From: Erodium maritimum
Taxonomy: Eukaryota > Streptophyta > Magnoliopsida > Geraniales > Geraniaceae
Reading direction: 5' to 3'
NCBI GenBank assembly: GCA_963921825.1
Contig: OY997589.1
Location: forward strand, 15,087,735 to 15,151,734
DNA: 64,000 nt
Every line of letters starts with the position of its first letter. Positions within the stretch are counted from its first letter, which is position 1. The translations under genes were made by a program, and so were the position numbers. Below are positions 46,065 to 55,620 of this stretch, in pieces. The notes under the pieces were generated by a model, which did not search any database, had not been told where the DNA came from, and saw nothing but the letters and a program-made list of their open reading frames with translations.

Positions 46065-46907
46065 ATGGTGCAATCGGCGGCAAATATCTCTAGTATTTCG
46101 GCTGATCCCTATCTATGGCTTGATCTGGTGGAGGCTATGGTGATCGGGAGTGTAGCAGCGGCGAGCGTCGCTGGCGCAACTGCGGCGAGTGTAACGGGTG
46201 GGGCTGCGACGAGCGTAGCCGGGGTGGCTGCGGCGTGCGTAGCCGGTACGGAGGAGGCGGCTGTGGGGCTCCCTGCGCGCGAGGATCGGCTAGGCGTGAG
46301 GGTGCTGGTGATCCCACTGTCGTCCGACGGCGAGACTGAGTCTTTGTCGGAGATGGGTCTGTCGCTGCCGGGGGAGGGACTGGAGCCGACCCTGGTGTTT
46401 TCCTCGATCCGGCGATCGGTAGGAGTGGTTCGGGGTGGAATCGAGCGAGCCAGGACGGGGTCAGGGCTGATCCGCGATCCGGCGAGAGGGCTGAGTGCTC
46501 GGGCTCGTAGGGGTGCGCACTTCCGTCCGGTGGGGGTTCTGCATGCGGACGGGAGGGAGGCTCGGGTGCCGGTCCGGATTCCATCGGATTCGGAGGACAC
46601 GCAGCTGGAATCTCCCGCGGCGCAGGAGCGACGACGGTTGAAGGGGAAGGCGGTGGATGAGGTAGGGAAAAACCCTAACGAGGTGGAACCGGGCCTGAAG
46701 CGGCGGGTTGGACCGGGCAGCGGGGGGACGTTCATGGGCGATGCACGTCGCGCGGATCGAGGTATGGGAAGCTGGACCCCTCGGGCGGGTCGGGGCGGTA
46801 GAGATGGGCCATCTGGGCCGGGTGATGTGGGCAGGGGGCAGCCGTTACGGATCGGGGAGGCTTGGAGATTGTGTGGGGGGATTGGAGTCGGGGGCCCGAG
46901 AACGTAG
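46065..46907 (+). pseudogene. LINE ORF1 (copy C), N-terminal 280-codon frame
   Basis: ATG at 46065 opens a 280-codon frame (MVQSAANISSIS). It has an Ala/Val/Gly-rich imperfect repeat (AAASVAGATAASVTGGAATS) near residues 30-60 and the segment ESPAAQERRRLKGK shared with copy A. It is Arg/Gly-rich later and ends at a TAG near 46905 after frame decay. The intact-looking length is deceptive: DUF4283 lies in other frames downstream. This is the variable N-terminus of the ORF1 nucleoprotein. Confidence 0.65.
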
Positions 46908-47040
46908 GTTGACTGTCCCGGTGGGCCTGGGAGATAGTGAGACCTCCCTTAGGGAGCTTCACGGCCCATTGGGGGAAATGTCTGGTCTTGGTAAGAGACT
47001 TTCCTCGCTCTGTATCAAGGAAGTGGTGGTCCCAGCTGGG

Positions 47041-47959
47041 AATATCGCTAAGGCTGGAGGGCAGTTCCAATTTGCGCTTGCAGCTAAGGTTCTGACATCG
47101 AAGCGCTTGTGGGGGATGAAGGTGGATTCTAGACCTCTTGAAGGGGGTGCTGGTGGGGTTCTTTTTTCGCACGACGCGAGAGCGAGCGCGGGTCCTAGCG
47201 AGGGAACCATGGGCGTTTTGGGAGTCCCTGGTGTTGTTTACGGATCTGCGGGCTCACATGCAGGTGGGCGAGCTGAGTTTCCACCAGTTCTCGGTCTGGG
47301 CTAGGGTCTCCAATCTACCTGTGGGAGCTTGGAATAAAGAGGTGGGCTTTCGGATTGGAAGTGCCCTGGGTACTTGCCAGGCAGTGGATGTGGATGGCTC
47401 TGGGCGCTGCTGGGGGGATTTTGTGCGGGTCCGGATTCGAGATGATATCCGTCTACCTCTGCAGAGTCAAGTTTGGTTCCGACTGTCGGAATAGCAGGTA
47501 CGAACGCTACTCCATGTGACTTATGAACATTTACCGTATCATTGTTATGGATGTAGTTGCGCGGGGCATCTATTCCCGTCGTGGCCGGTAGCGGGAGGGA
47601 CCAGGGGCCATTCGCTTCGTGCCCCGGGGGATCCGAGGTCGGCCCTAGTAAAGGCCAAACATGGGAAGGCGATCCCGGGGACGAATTGGAGCTATTTGGA
47701 GACAAGGAACAAGGGTCGGGGTGGCCCCCGTACACTGTCCCCGCGATATTGTTCCCGGAGGGAGCAGGAGGAGGCCTGTGAGGCGGGAACGGAGGACATT
47801 CCGTCTGAATGGGTGGAGAAGGAGGTGAGCCCGTCGCTGTCTGGGAAGAAACGTCTAGCAAGAGAGGATGCTCAGGACGAGTCGGACGGATCGACAACGT
47901 CAGATGGAGAATCACATGCAGCTACGGGGGGCGTCAAGCACCCCCGCCTACAGGAATGA
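47041..47959 (+). pseudogene. LINE ORF1 (copy C), DUF4283 and defective knuckle
   Basis: DUF4283 starts as FALAAKVLTSKRLWGMKV, lacking about 12 residues found between TSKR and LWGMK in copies B and D. After a frame change it reads EPWAFWESLVLFTDLRAHM and FHQFSVWARVSNLPVGAW in 47138-47494, ending with a TAG at 47492-47494. It resumes with YEHLPYHCYGCSCAGHLFPSW in 47516-47959, where the last knuckle Cys is Trp. The C-terminus (PSLSGKKR, KHPRLQE) matches the other copies and stops at 47959. Not functional. Confidence 0.78.
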
Positions 47960-48405
47960 GGCTGAGGTGGCCCGGGGAGGGGTGGGTCAACTTTGACCCC
48001 TTCCCGGCGGATGGATGGCGACGGCACCATCATCAGTGGATTTTTGTCTCCCCTGCCAATCCGGAGTCAGCACACCCGCGTTCAGGAGCCCTACCATTAT
48101 CAGTTCAGGGAGGACGACGCACGCTAACACACCGGGGGAGATGTAGGTCCACCAGTATTCCTCTTAACGTGGTTGGCTCGCCTCGTCCCTTTTGGAAGAA
48201 GCATGTTGTATCAGTGTCTTTGAACACTACCGCATATATCCCCATCGTCCGCCCCCAATTACCAGAGCTGAATTTACTGTTTTGCTTTTCATTTCTGTTT
48301 GTTAGTTGGATTTACTTTTGTAGGTGGGATACATTTGTGTACCTCCCAAACTCTCTTATTTTATAATGCTATTACAATTGTTATTCTAAAAAAAAAATTA
48401 GAAAA

Positions 48406-48684
48406 TATAACAAAAAAATAATATACCCCTAATAATTTCTCAAAACTAATACACGGATAACTAGTTATATTGTTTATACTGAAGGGAATTAGCTACATTG
48501 TTAATTAGAAAATAAATAAAAAACAATACACGGTCGAACTTACCATATTCACTGATTAGTTATATTGTTCATTAGGAAAATAATAATAATATAAGTCGAT
48601 AAAGTAACCGAATATCTTTTCTACTTTTCAGGTGGGGCACTATTACACACATCTAAAACATATGGAAGCTAGGAAGACGCAGAG
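48406..48684. other. AT-rich spacer between LINE copies C and D
   Basis: AT-rich sequence with a loose internal repeat (ACTAGTTATATTG near 48459 and GATTAGTTATATTG near 48555). No gene recognised. Confidence 0.6.
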
Positions 48685-48855
48685 CTCCTAAACCCTAGGG
48701 CTTTTTCCGATTCTTCTCTTCCATAGCAAGCGGCAACGTTTCCTGTTCCAACCAAGGAGGATGACGGTGACAACAATCCTAGGAGGGGTGAGACGTTCGT
48801 AGAGGGTGAAGGTGTCAGGGAGACGAGTAGTCCAAGGGATGAGACAGCGACAATA

Positions 48856-49687
48856 GTGATCGGAGGTCAGCCGCAATCGGGTGATGCGGCTGAGGAGTCA
48901 CTCAAGCCGGCGGAGGAGCTTTCGCCGCGTGGGGTGGAGAGCCACCATATGACGTCCTCGGCGCAGAACGTGGGCGCGGTGGACAGAACGCCATGGGGAA
49001 CAGGTAGGTTCCTTGGGGCGGCGAGGGGCATAAACCGTCGGGTTCAGGTGGCGGGGCATCACTCGAGAAAGAGACGTGGTGTGCCGCAACGGTCGGAAGG
49101 CGAGGATTTCGCTTGGAACTCGTCGCCGGGATCAGAGGGAGGTCCGGTGGGGTCTCTACGGGAGGGGCGGAGCTGATTCCGATTGTGGTATCTTCGGCTA
49201 CGGGATCACATGCAACAGAGTCGCCAGAGGCGATGGCGTGGCGGCGAAGGAAGGGGAAGGCGCCGACAAGCGAACCAATTAGGGTTTCAGACAAGGGGCT
49301 GGGTTCGGTGATGGGTGATCTGGAGGTGGGCCAGGGCCTTCTCGCGGATGCAAGGCGACGGTGGAGGACTGGGCCGAGTGTGCCTAACGATCTGGGTGGA
49401 CAAAGGGCCCGGGCTGTCAACCACGTGTGGGCTCTGGACCAGTGGGTCGGGGAACTAGACTCGCGGTAGGGTGGACTCGGGGGGGGGCTCGGGGGACATC
49501 GCCCGGTGGGCGGCCTGGTATGGGAACGGTTCGGGTCAAGATCCGCGGCGAACCTATCAGACGGGAGAGTGAATTTAATCCGTTTGGAGCACGGGAGAGT
49601 GATTGGCGTAGCCCAGGGGAACAGGTCGGGGACTTGGGTTCACAGATGGGCTCGATGAGGATCAGGGAGGTCGTGGTGCCAATATAG
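48856..49687 (+). pseudogene. LINE ORF1 (copy D), N-terminal remnants
   Basis: Overlapping frames 48856-49176, 49113-49469 and 49427-49687 carry the low-complexity N-terminal region, including PIVVSSATGSHATESPEAMAW, related to PIVVSSDTVVTLEESPAAQAW of copy A. Frame changes near 49130 and 49440 break it. The original ATG seems lost (CCATAGCAAGCGG near 48720, where copy A has an ATG). Confidence 0.55.
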
Positions 49688-49689
49688 AA

Positions 49690-50644
49690 GGTCACAGGCC
49701 GTGGGAGCCAGTACCGGTTTGCGCTGGCAGCTAAGGTACTAACAACTAAGAAGATTTTCTGGAAGTTCGTGGTGGCTCAGATGGAGGATTTGTGGGGCAT
49801 GAAGATCGAGGCTAAGCCATTGAAGGGGAGACTGGTCGCTTTCTTCTTCAGGAAAACGAAGGAGAGGGAGAGGGTTCTGATGGGGGAACCTTGGTCCTTC
49901 TGGGATTCGCACGTGCTGTTTACGGATCTGCGAGCTCATATGCATGCTAGGGATCTTGAGTTCCATGATTTCTCAGTTTGGGCGCGTGTTTCAAATTTAC
50001 CAGTGGGTGCATGGACTAGGGATGTGGGGTTCCGTGTGGGGAACGCTTTGGGTGTCTACCAGGGGGTTGATGTGGACAAAGTAGGACTGTGCTGGGGGGA
50101 TTTCATGAAGATCAGGATTAGGGCGGACATCAGGGTACCACTGCAGAGTCAATTATGGTTTCGGTTATCGGAATCTCAGGTACAAACTCGTCTTTATGTC
50201 TCTTATGAACATCTTCCAGAGCACTGTTTTGGCTGTTGTTTTGCAGGCCACTTGTTTCCGGCCTGCCCGGTGGTCGAAGAAGTAAGGGGACCATCACTGA
50301 AGGCACCAGCGGATCTGAGATCCGCATTGGAGAAGGCGAAGCACGGGAAGGCTGCCCCGGGGACGAATTGGACATATATGGGGGGCCTAGGGGGAGGGAC
50401 ATCCAAACCGGCTAGGCCTCAAACGCCCCCACGGAATCAGAAGAGGGAGAAGTACTGGGGTCAGGCGGATTGTCGAGAGGAGGTACCGGTAGGATGGCTA
50501 CCGAGGGATCCCTCACCGTCGCTATCTGGGAAGAAAAGGGCGGAGAGGGACGAGGAACCTGAGAAAGAAGAGGGGTCATCGGCTTCAGATGGGGCGTCAC
50601 AGGTAGCGTCGGGGGGCTTCAAGAACCCTCGCCTCCAGGAATGA
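49690..50644 (+). pseudogene. LINE ORF1 (copy D), best preserved DUF4283-knuckle frame
   Basis: An open frame of about 317 codons after a TAG at 49686 covers the whole conserved part: FALAAKVLTTKKIFWKFVVAQ, EPWSFWDSHVLFTDLRAHM, FHDFSVWARVSNLPVGAW, VGNALGVYQGVDVDKVG, CWGDFMKIRIRADIRVPLQ, then YEHLPEHCFGCCFAGHLFPACP. The CX2CX4HX4C knuckle is intact. A charged, Ser-rich C-terminus ends NPRLQE and a stop at 50644. DUF4283 with a CCHC_4 knuckle is the usual plant LINE ORF1 architecture and binds RNA. The N-terminus is broken upstream, so the full protein is not made from this copy unless translation starts internally. Confidence 0.82.
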
Positions 50645-51409
50645 GTACCTGGGGGCCCAGGGATGGGTTGGTCGACTGTACCATCTCCCTGGCAGATTGG
50701 TGGCAACGGTTCTGCCAACATTCGACATGATTCTTCCCTACTAGTTCAGGGTCAGTAATCCCGCGTTCAGGAGCCCTACAATTATCATTTAAGGGAGGAC
50801 GACACACGCTGACTTCCCGAGGGAGATATCGGTCCACCACTATAAAATTTCTACCTGGTCTGCTCGATCAGCGTCTTATGGTTGGAGCATGCTGTATCGG
50901 TGTCTTTGGATGCTACTACAGTTTCACCCCTCCGACCGCCTCTATGTCCATGAGCAACATTTACTATTCAACATTTGTTTTTCAGTTTTATGTTAGTTTC
51001 TTGGTTTGTATGGTGTTAGCTGCTTCCGCGACCACCAGAATGCTTTAATTAATAATATTATCATTTCGTAAAAAAAACTGATTTTTTTATTATAAAAAAT
51101 AGGGAAAATTTCAGTATAATACACTGCCAAATATTTAATTTCGGTATAATACCCTGGCAAATTTTTTTTGCACTTTCATACCTAAACCAAACATTCAATT
51201 TCACTTTAGTACCCAACCATTAACTTTTTGTTAGTTTGGATGGAAAAAATTAAAAAGACCATAATACCCCTAACTATTACTCAAATTTTCAAACTCATGC
51301 CACTGAACTCAGAACTTAAAAATAAGTGAAATGACAATAATACCTTCCATTGTTAGGGTATTAAAATGAAAATTTCAGTTTTTAAAAATAAAATTAGTTT
51401 TTTTATGAA

Positions 51410-52020
51410 AATTATTTTTATTTTAAAAATTCAGATTTTAACTTAAAAAATACATAAAATTCATTTTTTTTAAATTCAGTTTTATTTATTAAAATTATTT
51501 TTATTTTCAAAAATTCAGATTTTAATTTAAATAATGCATAAAAATCAGATTTTTTTTTAAAATACATAAAAATCAGTTTTTATTTTTAATTTAATTAATA
51601 TTTAATTATATTTTTATTTTTTTTCATTTTTTCATTTTTCTACCCATATCCACACTCTCTCTCCTCCTCATCTTCGTTTTCAATTGATTGTACCAAAATA
51701 TTTGCAGAACATCAACATAGCCTTTGATAAATTATTTTTATTTTCAAAAATTCAGATTTTAACTTAAAAAATACATAAAAATCAGTTTTTTTTAAATTCA
51801 GTTTTATTTATAAAAATTATTTTTATTTTCAAAATTTCATATTTTAATTTAAAAAATGGATAAAAATCAGATTTTATTTTTTTTAAAGTACATAAAAATC
51901 AGATTTATTTTTAATTTAATTATATTTTTATTTTTTTTCATTTTTTCATTTTTCTACCCATATCCACACTCTCTCTCCTCCTCATCTTCGTTTTCAATTG
52001 ACTGGACCAAAATCAACATA
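51410..52020 (+). repeat. Direct duplication of about 300 bp inside the Mutator-like element
   Basis: The AT-rich block ending in CTACCCATATCCACACTCTC and CAATTGATTGTACC (about 51410-51700) recurs at about 51735-52015 with CAATTGACTGGACC. The two copies follow one another, suggesting a local tandem duplication. Confidence 0.8.
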
Positions 52021-52149
52021 GCCTTTGATGTCCAGCCCCCCCACCCCCCTAAAGAACAAATTTGAAAATTTTCAGTCCCCCAATCCATTCCAAGAACATA
52101 TTCAAAAAACAATTGAAGAACATGAATAGACTCAAAGTACAGTCCCCCA

Positions 52150-52545
52150 CACAAAAATTTGGATGTTCGAGTTTTGTCTAGATCTTCAACTCTACGTCGG
52201 CGATGGCGGGCAACTCTCCGGCGACGACCTTCTAAGCCATGGATCTCGACTGGAAAGGGAAGAAATCGCAGTGGATGATGAGGGTTTGAGATTCGTCATC
52301 GTAGATCTGAACCCAAGAGCTTCAGCAGATCTGCACGATAGCTGACGACGGAGCTTGTCCCTGGTCCGACATCACCGCCGACCGTGCCCACCCTGCTCAG
52401 ATCTATCGATTCACAAGCCTGTGACGGAGCTTGATGCCATACTGGGATGGCGATCCAACGCCGCCGTCCTCGCCACATTGGCCTGATGGTTCGGCCTCGC
52501 CTTGTCTCGCGAGCTCTGTCCGCAGTGATTTCCAGCAAGATGTAT
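52150..52545. other. GC-rich cargo in the Mutator-like element
   Basis: About 400 bp, much richer in GC than the AT-rich arms, with short frames on both strands (52163-52345 plus; 52296-52538 minus). It has gene-like words (GATGGCGGGCAACTCTCC) but no domain I recognise. Such interior segments in MULEs are often captured host gene fragments; that is an inference here. Confidence 0.4.
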
Positions 52546-53060
52546 GCATGATGAAACTGAATAGTTTGATTTTTAGTTTTTGTTTGAAGATGAACATGTG
52601 AGCACAGAGAAAAAATGAATCTTAAATATGTAGGTGTGAGATAGATATGGTATACAGATTAGATGTGTAGGTTTATATTTTTGTTAGTTTATGTATTATT
52701 TATTTATTTAATTATATTATTATTTTATATTTATTTATAAATTAAAATCTGAATTTTTGAAAATAAAAATAATTTACATAAAAAAATTGATTTTATTTTT
52801 AAAAAGTGAAATTTTATTTTAATACCCTAACAATGAAGGGTATTATTGTCATTTCACTTATTTTTAAGTTCTGAGTTCAATGGCATGAGGTTGAAAATTT
52901 GAGTAATAGTTAGGGGTATTATGGTCTTTTTAACCTTTTCCATTCAAACTAACAGAAAGTTAACTGTTGGGTACTAAAGTGAAATTAAATGTTTGGTGTA
53001 GGTATGAAAGTGCAAAAAAAATTTGCCAGGGTATTATACTGAATTTTTCCCTAAAAAATA

Positions 53061-53936
53061 TTAACCTAACCGTTCATTTTTAGAAATTTGAGGGGGGCAC
53101 GTGCCCCCCCTGGCCCCCATATAAATCCGCCGCTAGCCAGACCCAACCGTGAGGCCCCATCCTGTAACAAGGACAGAGGGAACAGAGGATTAAAAGGAAG
53201 GGGAATGTGGAGACTAAACGATTGACAAAGGAAAGGGAGGTAAGAGAGAAGCCATATCGAAGCATCGACCACTCTCGTCCAAATGGTAATCGGAGATGGG
53301 GGATCTTAGAACTGAACCAAAGGATGTACCCACCACCAAAGTCACACACGATACTCCAGCCACAACGAATCCAAGCTTGGAAACCCTTCCCACGATAGAC
53401 GGAGACAAGGCGAAACCAGTGGTGAACAGCAACCCTTAAGATCTCCAACAGTACCAGCTCCGGCACGCAACAACACCAAATCCACTCAAACAAGGCGGAG
53501 TGATGACCACCAAGGGTTGAGGGTCGGGGGTCAGAGACGCAGAGGGCGGAGAATCTGAGCGTGAAGGCTAGATCCCCAGCAAATCCGAACCGGAAAAACT
53601 TCCCATTGAAGATCTGTCACACCACGCTGGAGGCATCGAACCACGGACCGGAAGAAAGCCGATGAACATATCCAAAGACCACGAAGCACAACCACCACAG
53701 AAACCCAACACGAGCGACTGAATCTCGACGACTTCAAGGAAAGTTCGGAAAGGAAAAAAGGTGTGATAGGTTTAAAAAGAAAGAGGAGAAGCAGAAGTAC
53801 CACCACCCACGACATCCATGGCCAGAGGCCACAACCACCGCCGGTGGGGGCATGAGGATGACGACGAAAGTGTAATCGCATTTAGGGGGTTCATTTGTTA
53901 AGATGCTTGTGCCACAATAACTAGTTGGGAAAATTT
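53061..53936. other. Unidentified element-like sequence with a G/C palindrome at its edge
   Basis: Begins with GGGGGGCACGTGCCCCCC (53092-53109), a perfect 18-bp palindrome that follows TTTTTAGAAATTTGA, then TGGCCCCCATATAAATCCGCC. Such a border is seen in plant genomes at ends of unclassified repeats. Minus-strand frames (53080-53493, 53531-53881) show hydrophobic chance ORFs only. The next element's inverted-repeat-like end starts at 53937. Confidence 0.35.
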
Positions 53937-54110
53937 CATTTTGATACCATGGCAAACATTTATTTACAGTATAATACCCTAGCTTGTTTTATTTTTGCAT
54001 TTTAATACCCTGACAAACATTTATTTTCACTTTCATACCCAATCATTAACTTTCCTTCCAAAATAGATGAAAGTCTAAAATATCCCTTGAGACCAACCAA
54101 ATTTTCAAAA
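53937..54110 (+). mobile_element. Second Mutator-like terminal region without a visible partner
   Basis: GGGAAAATTTCATTTTGATACC at 53937 and the following CAAACATTTATTTTCACTTTCATACCC words resemble the inverted repeat at 51102. No inverted copy was found to the right in the window, so this looks like a truncated or solo terminal repeat. Confidence 0.5.
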
Positions 54111-54119
54111 CCTACTACA

Positions 54120-54540
54120 AAAAATCAGATTTTTTATATATTTCAAAAATATATATTTTATTTCATAAAAACATTTTAAAAAATCAGTTTTTATACATTT
54201 CAAAAATCATATTGTTATATAATTCAAAAAATCAGATTTATTTCAATTTTTTTTAAAAACAGTTTTTATATATTTTAAAATTTTCAAAAAATATTTAAAA
54301 ATAATCAGTTTTTATATATTTAAAAAATCAATTTTTATATATTTCATAATAATATTTTTTATATAATTCAAAACATCAGATTTGTTTCAAAAAATATATT
54401 TTAAAAATCATTTTTTATATATTACAAGAATGAGATTTTTACATATTTTAAAAAATAGATTTTATTTCTAAAATTATTAAAAAAATCAGTTTTTATATAT
54501 TTAAAAAATAAATTTTATATATTTTAAAAAATAGCATCAC
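54120..54540 (+). repeat. AT-rich degenerate tandem repeat
   Basis: About twelve units of 25-40 bp built on AAAAATCAGTTTTTATATATTT-like words, with variable spacing. Similar words occur inside the Mutator-like element 51102-53051, so it may be the interior of the related truncated element. Confidence 0.6.
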
Positions 54541-55010
54541 CAGAGCAAGGTCATGGTGGACCCGGGGAAGCAAACTAGGGTTCGGCCTACCGGGAGCCAA
54601 CCAATAGCGTTGAGCAGAAGGCAACCGTGGTCGCCGCAACAATATCCTGGGAAGAAACTCGCCACGCGGTGGAAGAGGCGGGCCCAACCCAGCCGTCGAG
54701 AGCAATGATGGGGAGGACGACTATAGTGTCATGGATCTCGGGACCGAGACCGGCGAGACAAGGGAGGATGAGGGAGAAGAGGTCAGTGGTGGCGACCAAT
54801 CCCATCGATTTTTATCCCCCGCACCAGGCGTGGTCTGCGAGGGGATTGACCTGATGGGACGGGGAAGCACGGGGACGACCTTCCCGATAGGAGCAGCACC
54901 AAGTGGCGAAGTCCCACGCCGCATGACGGCGACGTTATCAATAAGGAACACCATAGCGACATAGCTAAGGCTAGGTTGAGAATCTCAAGGAGCGAGAGCT
55001 TTTTCCACAT
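54541..55010. other. GC-rich segment next to the truncated Mutator-like end
   Basis: GC-rich block with overlapping short frames on both strands (54587-54805 minus, 54627-54854 plus, 54721-54964). No domain is recognised. Position and composition parallel the cargo at 52150-52545. Confidence 0.35.
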
Positions 55011-55615
55011 TACACGATTGTTAGTCCGATTGATTTGAATAGTTCATATATAGACGTTGATAGTTGCAATTTAAAAATGTTTCCAATTTTTAATAAATAA
55101 AAACTGAATAGTTATTTTGGATTAATAAATAAATAATAGCTTTTTTGAGAATTGTTAGCATAAATGGACACACTTATGGGCAAGTGGGGGTACCATTTGT
55201 CATCTCCCATGGCAAAGCCAACTTGATAAAGGATAAATTAATTGTTGAGTGCACATAGAACAACTTTGACGTAACAGTACCTCTCATATCAACATCATAT
55301 TCAGTTACAGGTTACTCCATGGATCAAGCTAGTCTCCTTCACAGAACATTTACAGGAGCACGAGCAGTGGATGGCTAAACATGGACTAGCTTAAAAGGAT
55401 AAAGTTTGCTAATATATTGGTGGTGCCACAAGTGATGGGGAACCGAATGGGATATATACTGATGGAGCAACCAAGGGAGGTATTTGCGGTATTGCCATGG
55501 GTGCCTCTTACCCAACTGCTTCAAGACAAGGACACTCTCTATGTATATATCTTGGCCTATGCATCATAAGGCTTTGTTATGGGTATGTCAAATATCTACT
55601 TTCTTAGCTTGTAAA
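55011..55615. other. Intergenic sequence, nothing recognised
   Basis: AT-rich to mixed sequence with short ORFs, interrupted by LTR copy G. The flanking sequence continues at 58856-59054, so the pre-insertion site is intact. Confidence 0.4.
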
Positions 55616-55620
55616 TGGAC

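Larger units (their letters stand above)
45999..48397 (+). mobile_element. ORF1-only LINE derivative, copy C (about 2.4 kb)
   Basis: A possible target duplication (A)TTAGAAAA is at 45990-45998 and 48397-48405, the right copy following the A-tail at 48388-48397. It has a 5' leader (CTCTCTCTAGCAGACTAAACC), ORF1 from 46065, and a shared tail from 47960 with the landmark CCGCGTTCAGGAGCCCTAC at 48076. No ORF2. Three frames carry ORF1. Confidence 0.83.
48685..51076 (+). mobile_element. ORF1-only LINE derivative, copy D (about 2.4 kb)
   Basis: Plus-strand copy with a 5' part starting near CTCCTAAACCCTAGGG (48687), ORF1 pieces to 50644, and the shared tail from 50645 to an A-run at 51070-51077. The landmark CCGCGTTCAGGAGCCCTAC is at 50761. 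No ORF2 and no clear target duplication. It lies head to tail with copy C and abuts the Mutator-like element. Confidence 0.83.
51102..53051. mobile_element. Non-autonomous Mutator-like element (1950 bp) with 9-bp target duplication
   Basis: The ends read GGGAAAATTTCAGTATAATAC and its complement. Target duplication taaaaaata is exact on both sides (51093-51101 and 53052-53060), the 9-bp size typical of Mutator. The inverted repeats extend about 320-350 bp (51102 to about 51450; about 52730 to 53051) with scattered differences. No transposase. Inside are a direct duplication (51410-52020) and a GC-rich segment (52150-52545). TIR length, duplication size and GC-rich cargo fit a Pack-MULE-type element. 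Confidence 0.9.

Noticed and set aside
46109-46735. Minus-strand 208-codon ORF
   Set aside because: It is antisense to the LINE copy C ORF1 frame and consists of GC-driven Ser/Pro/Thr-rich chance translation.
53080-53493. 137-codon minus-strand ORF as a membrane protein gene
   Set aside because: Hydrophobic low-complexity translation of T-rich antisense DNA that starts in the palindromic border; no motif or promoter seen.
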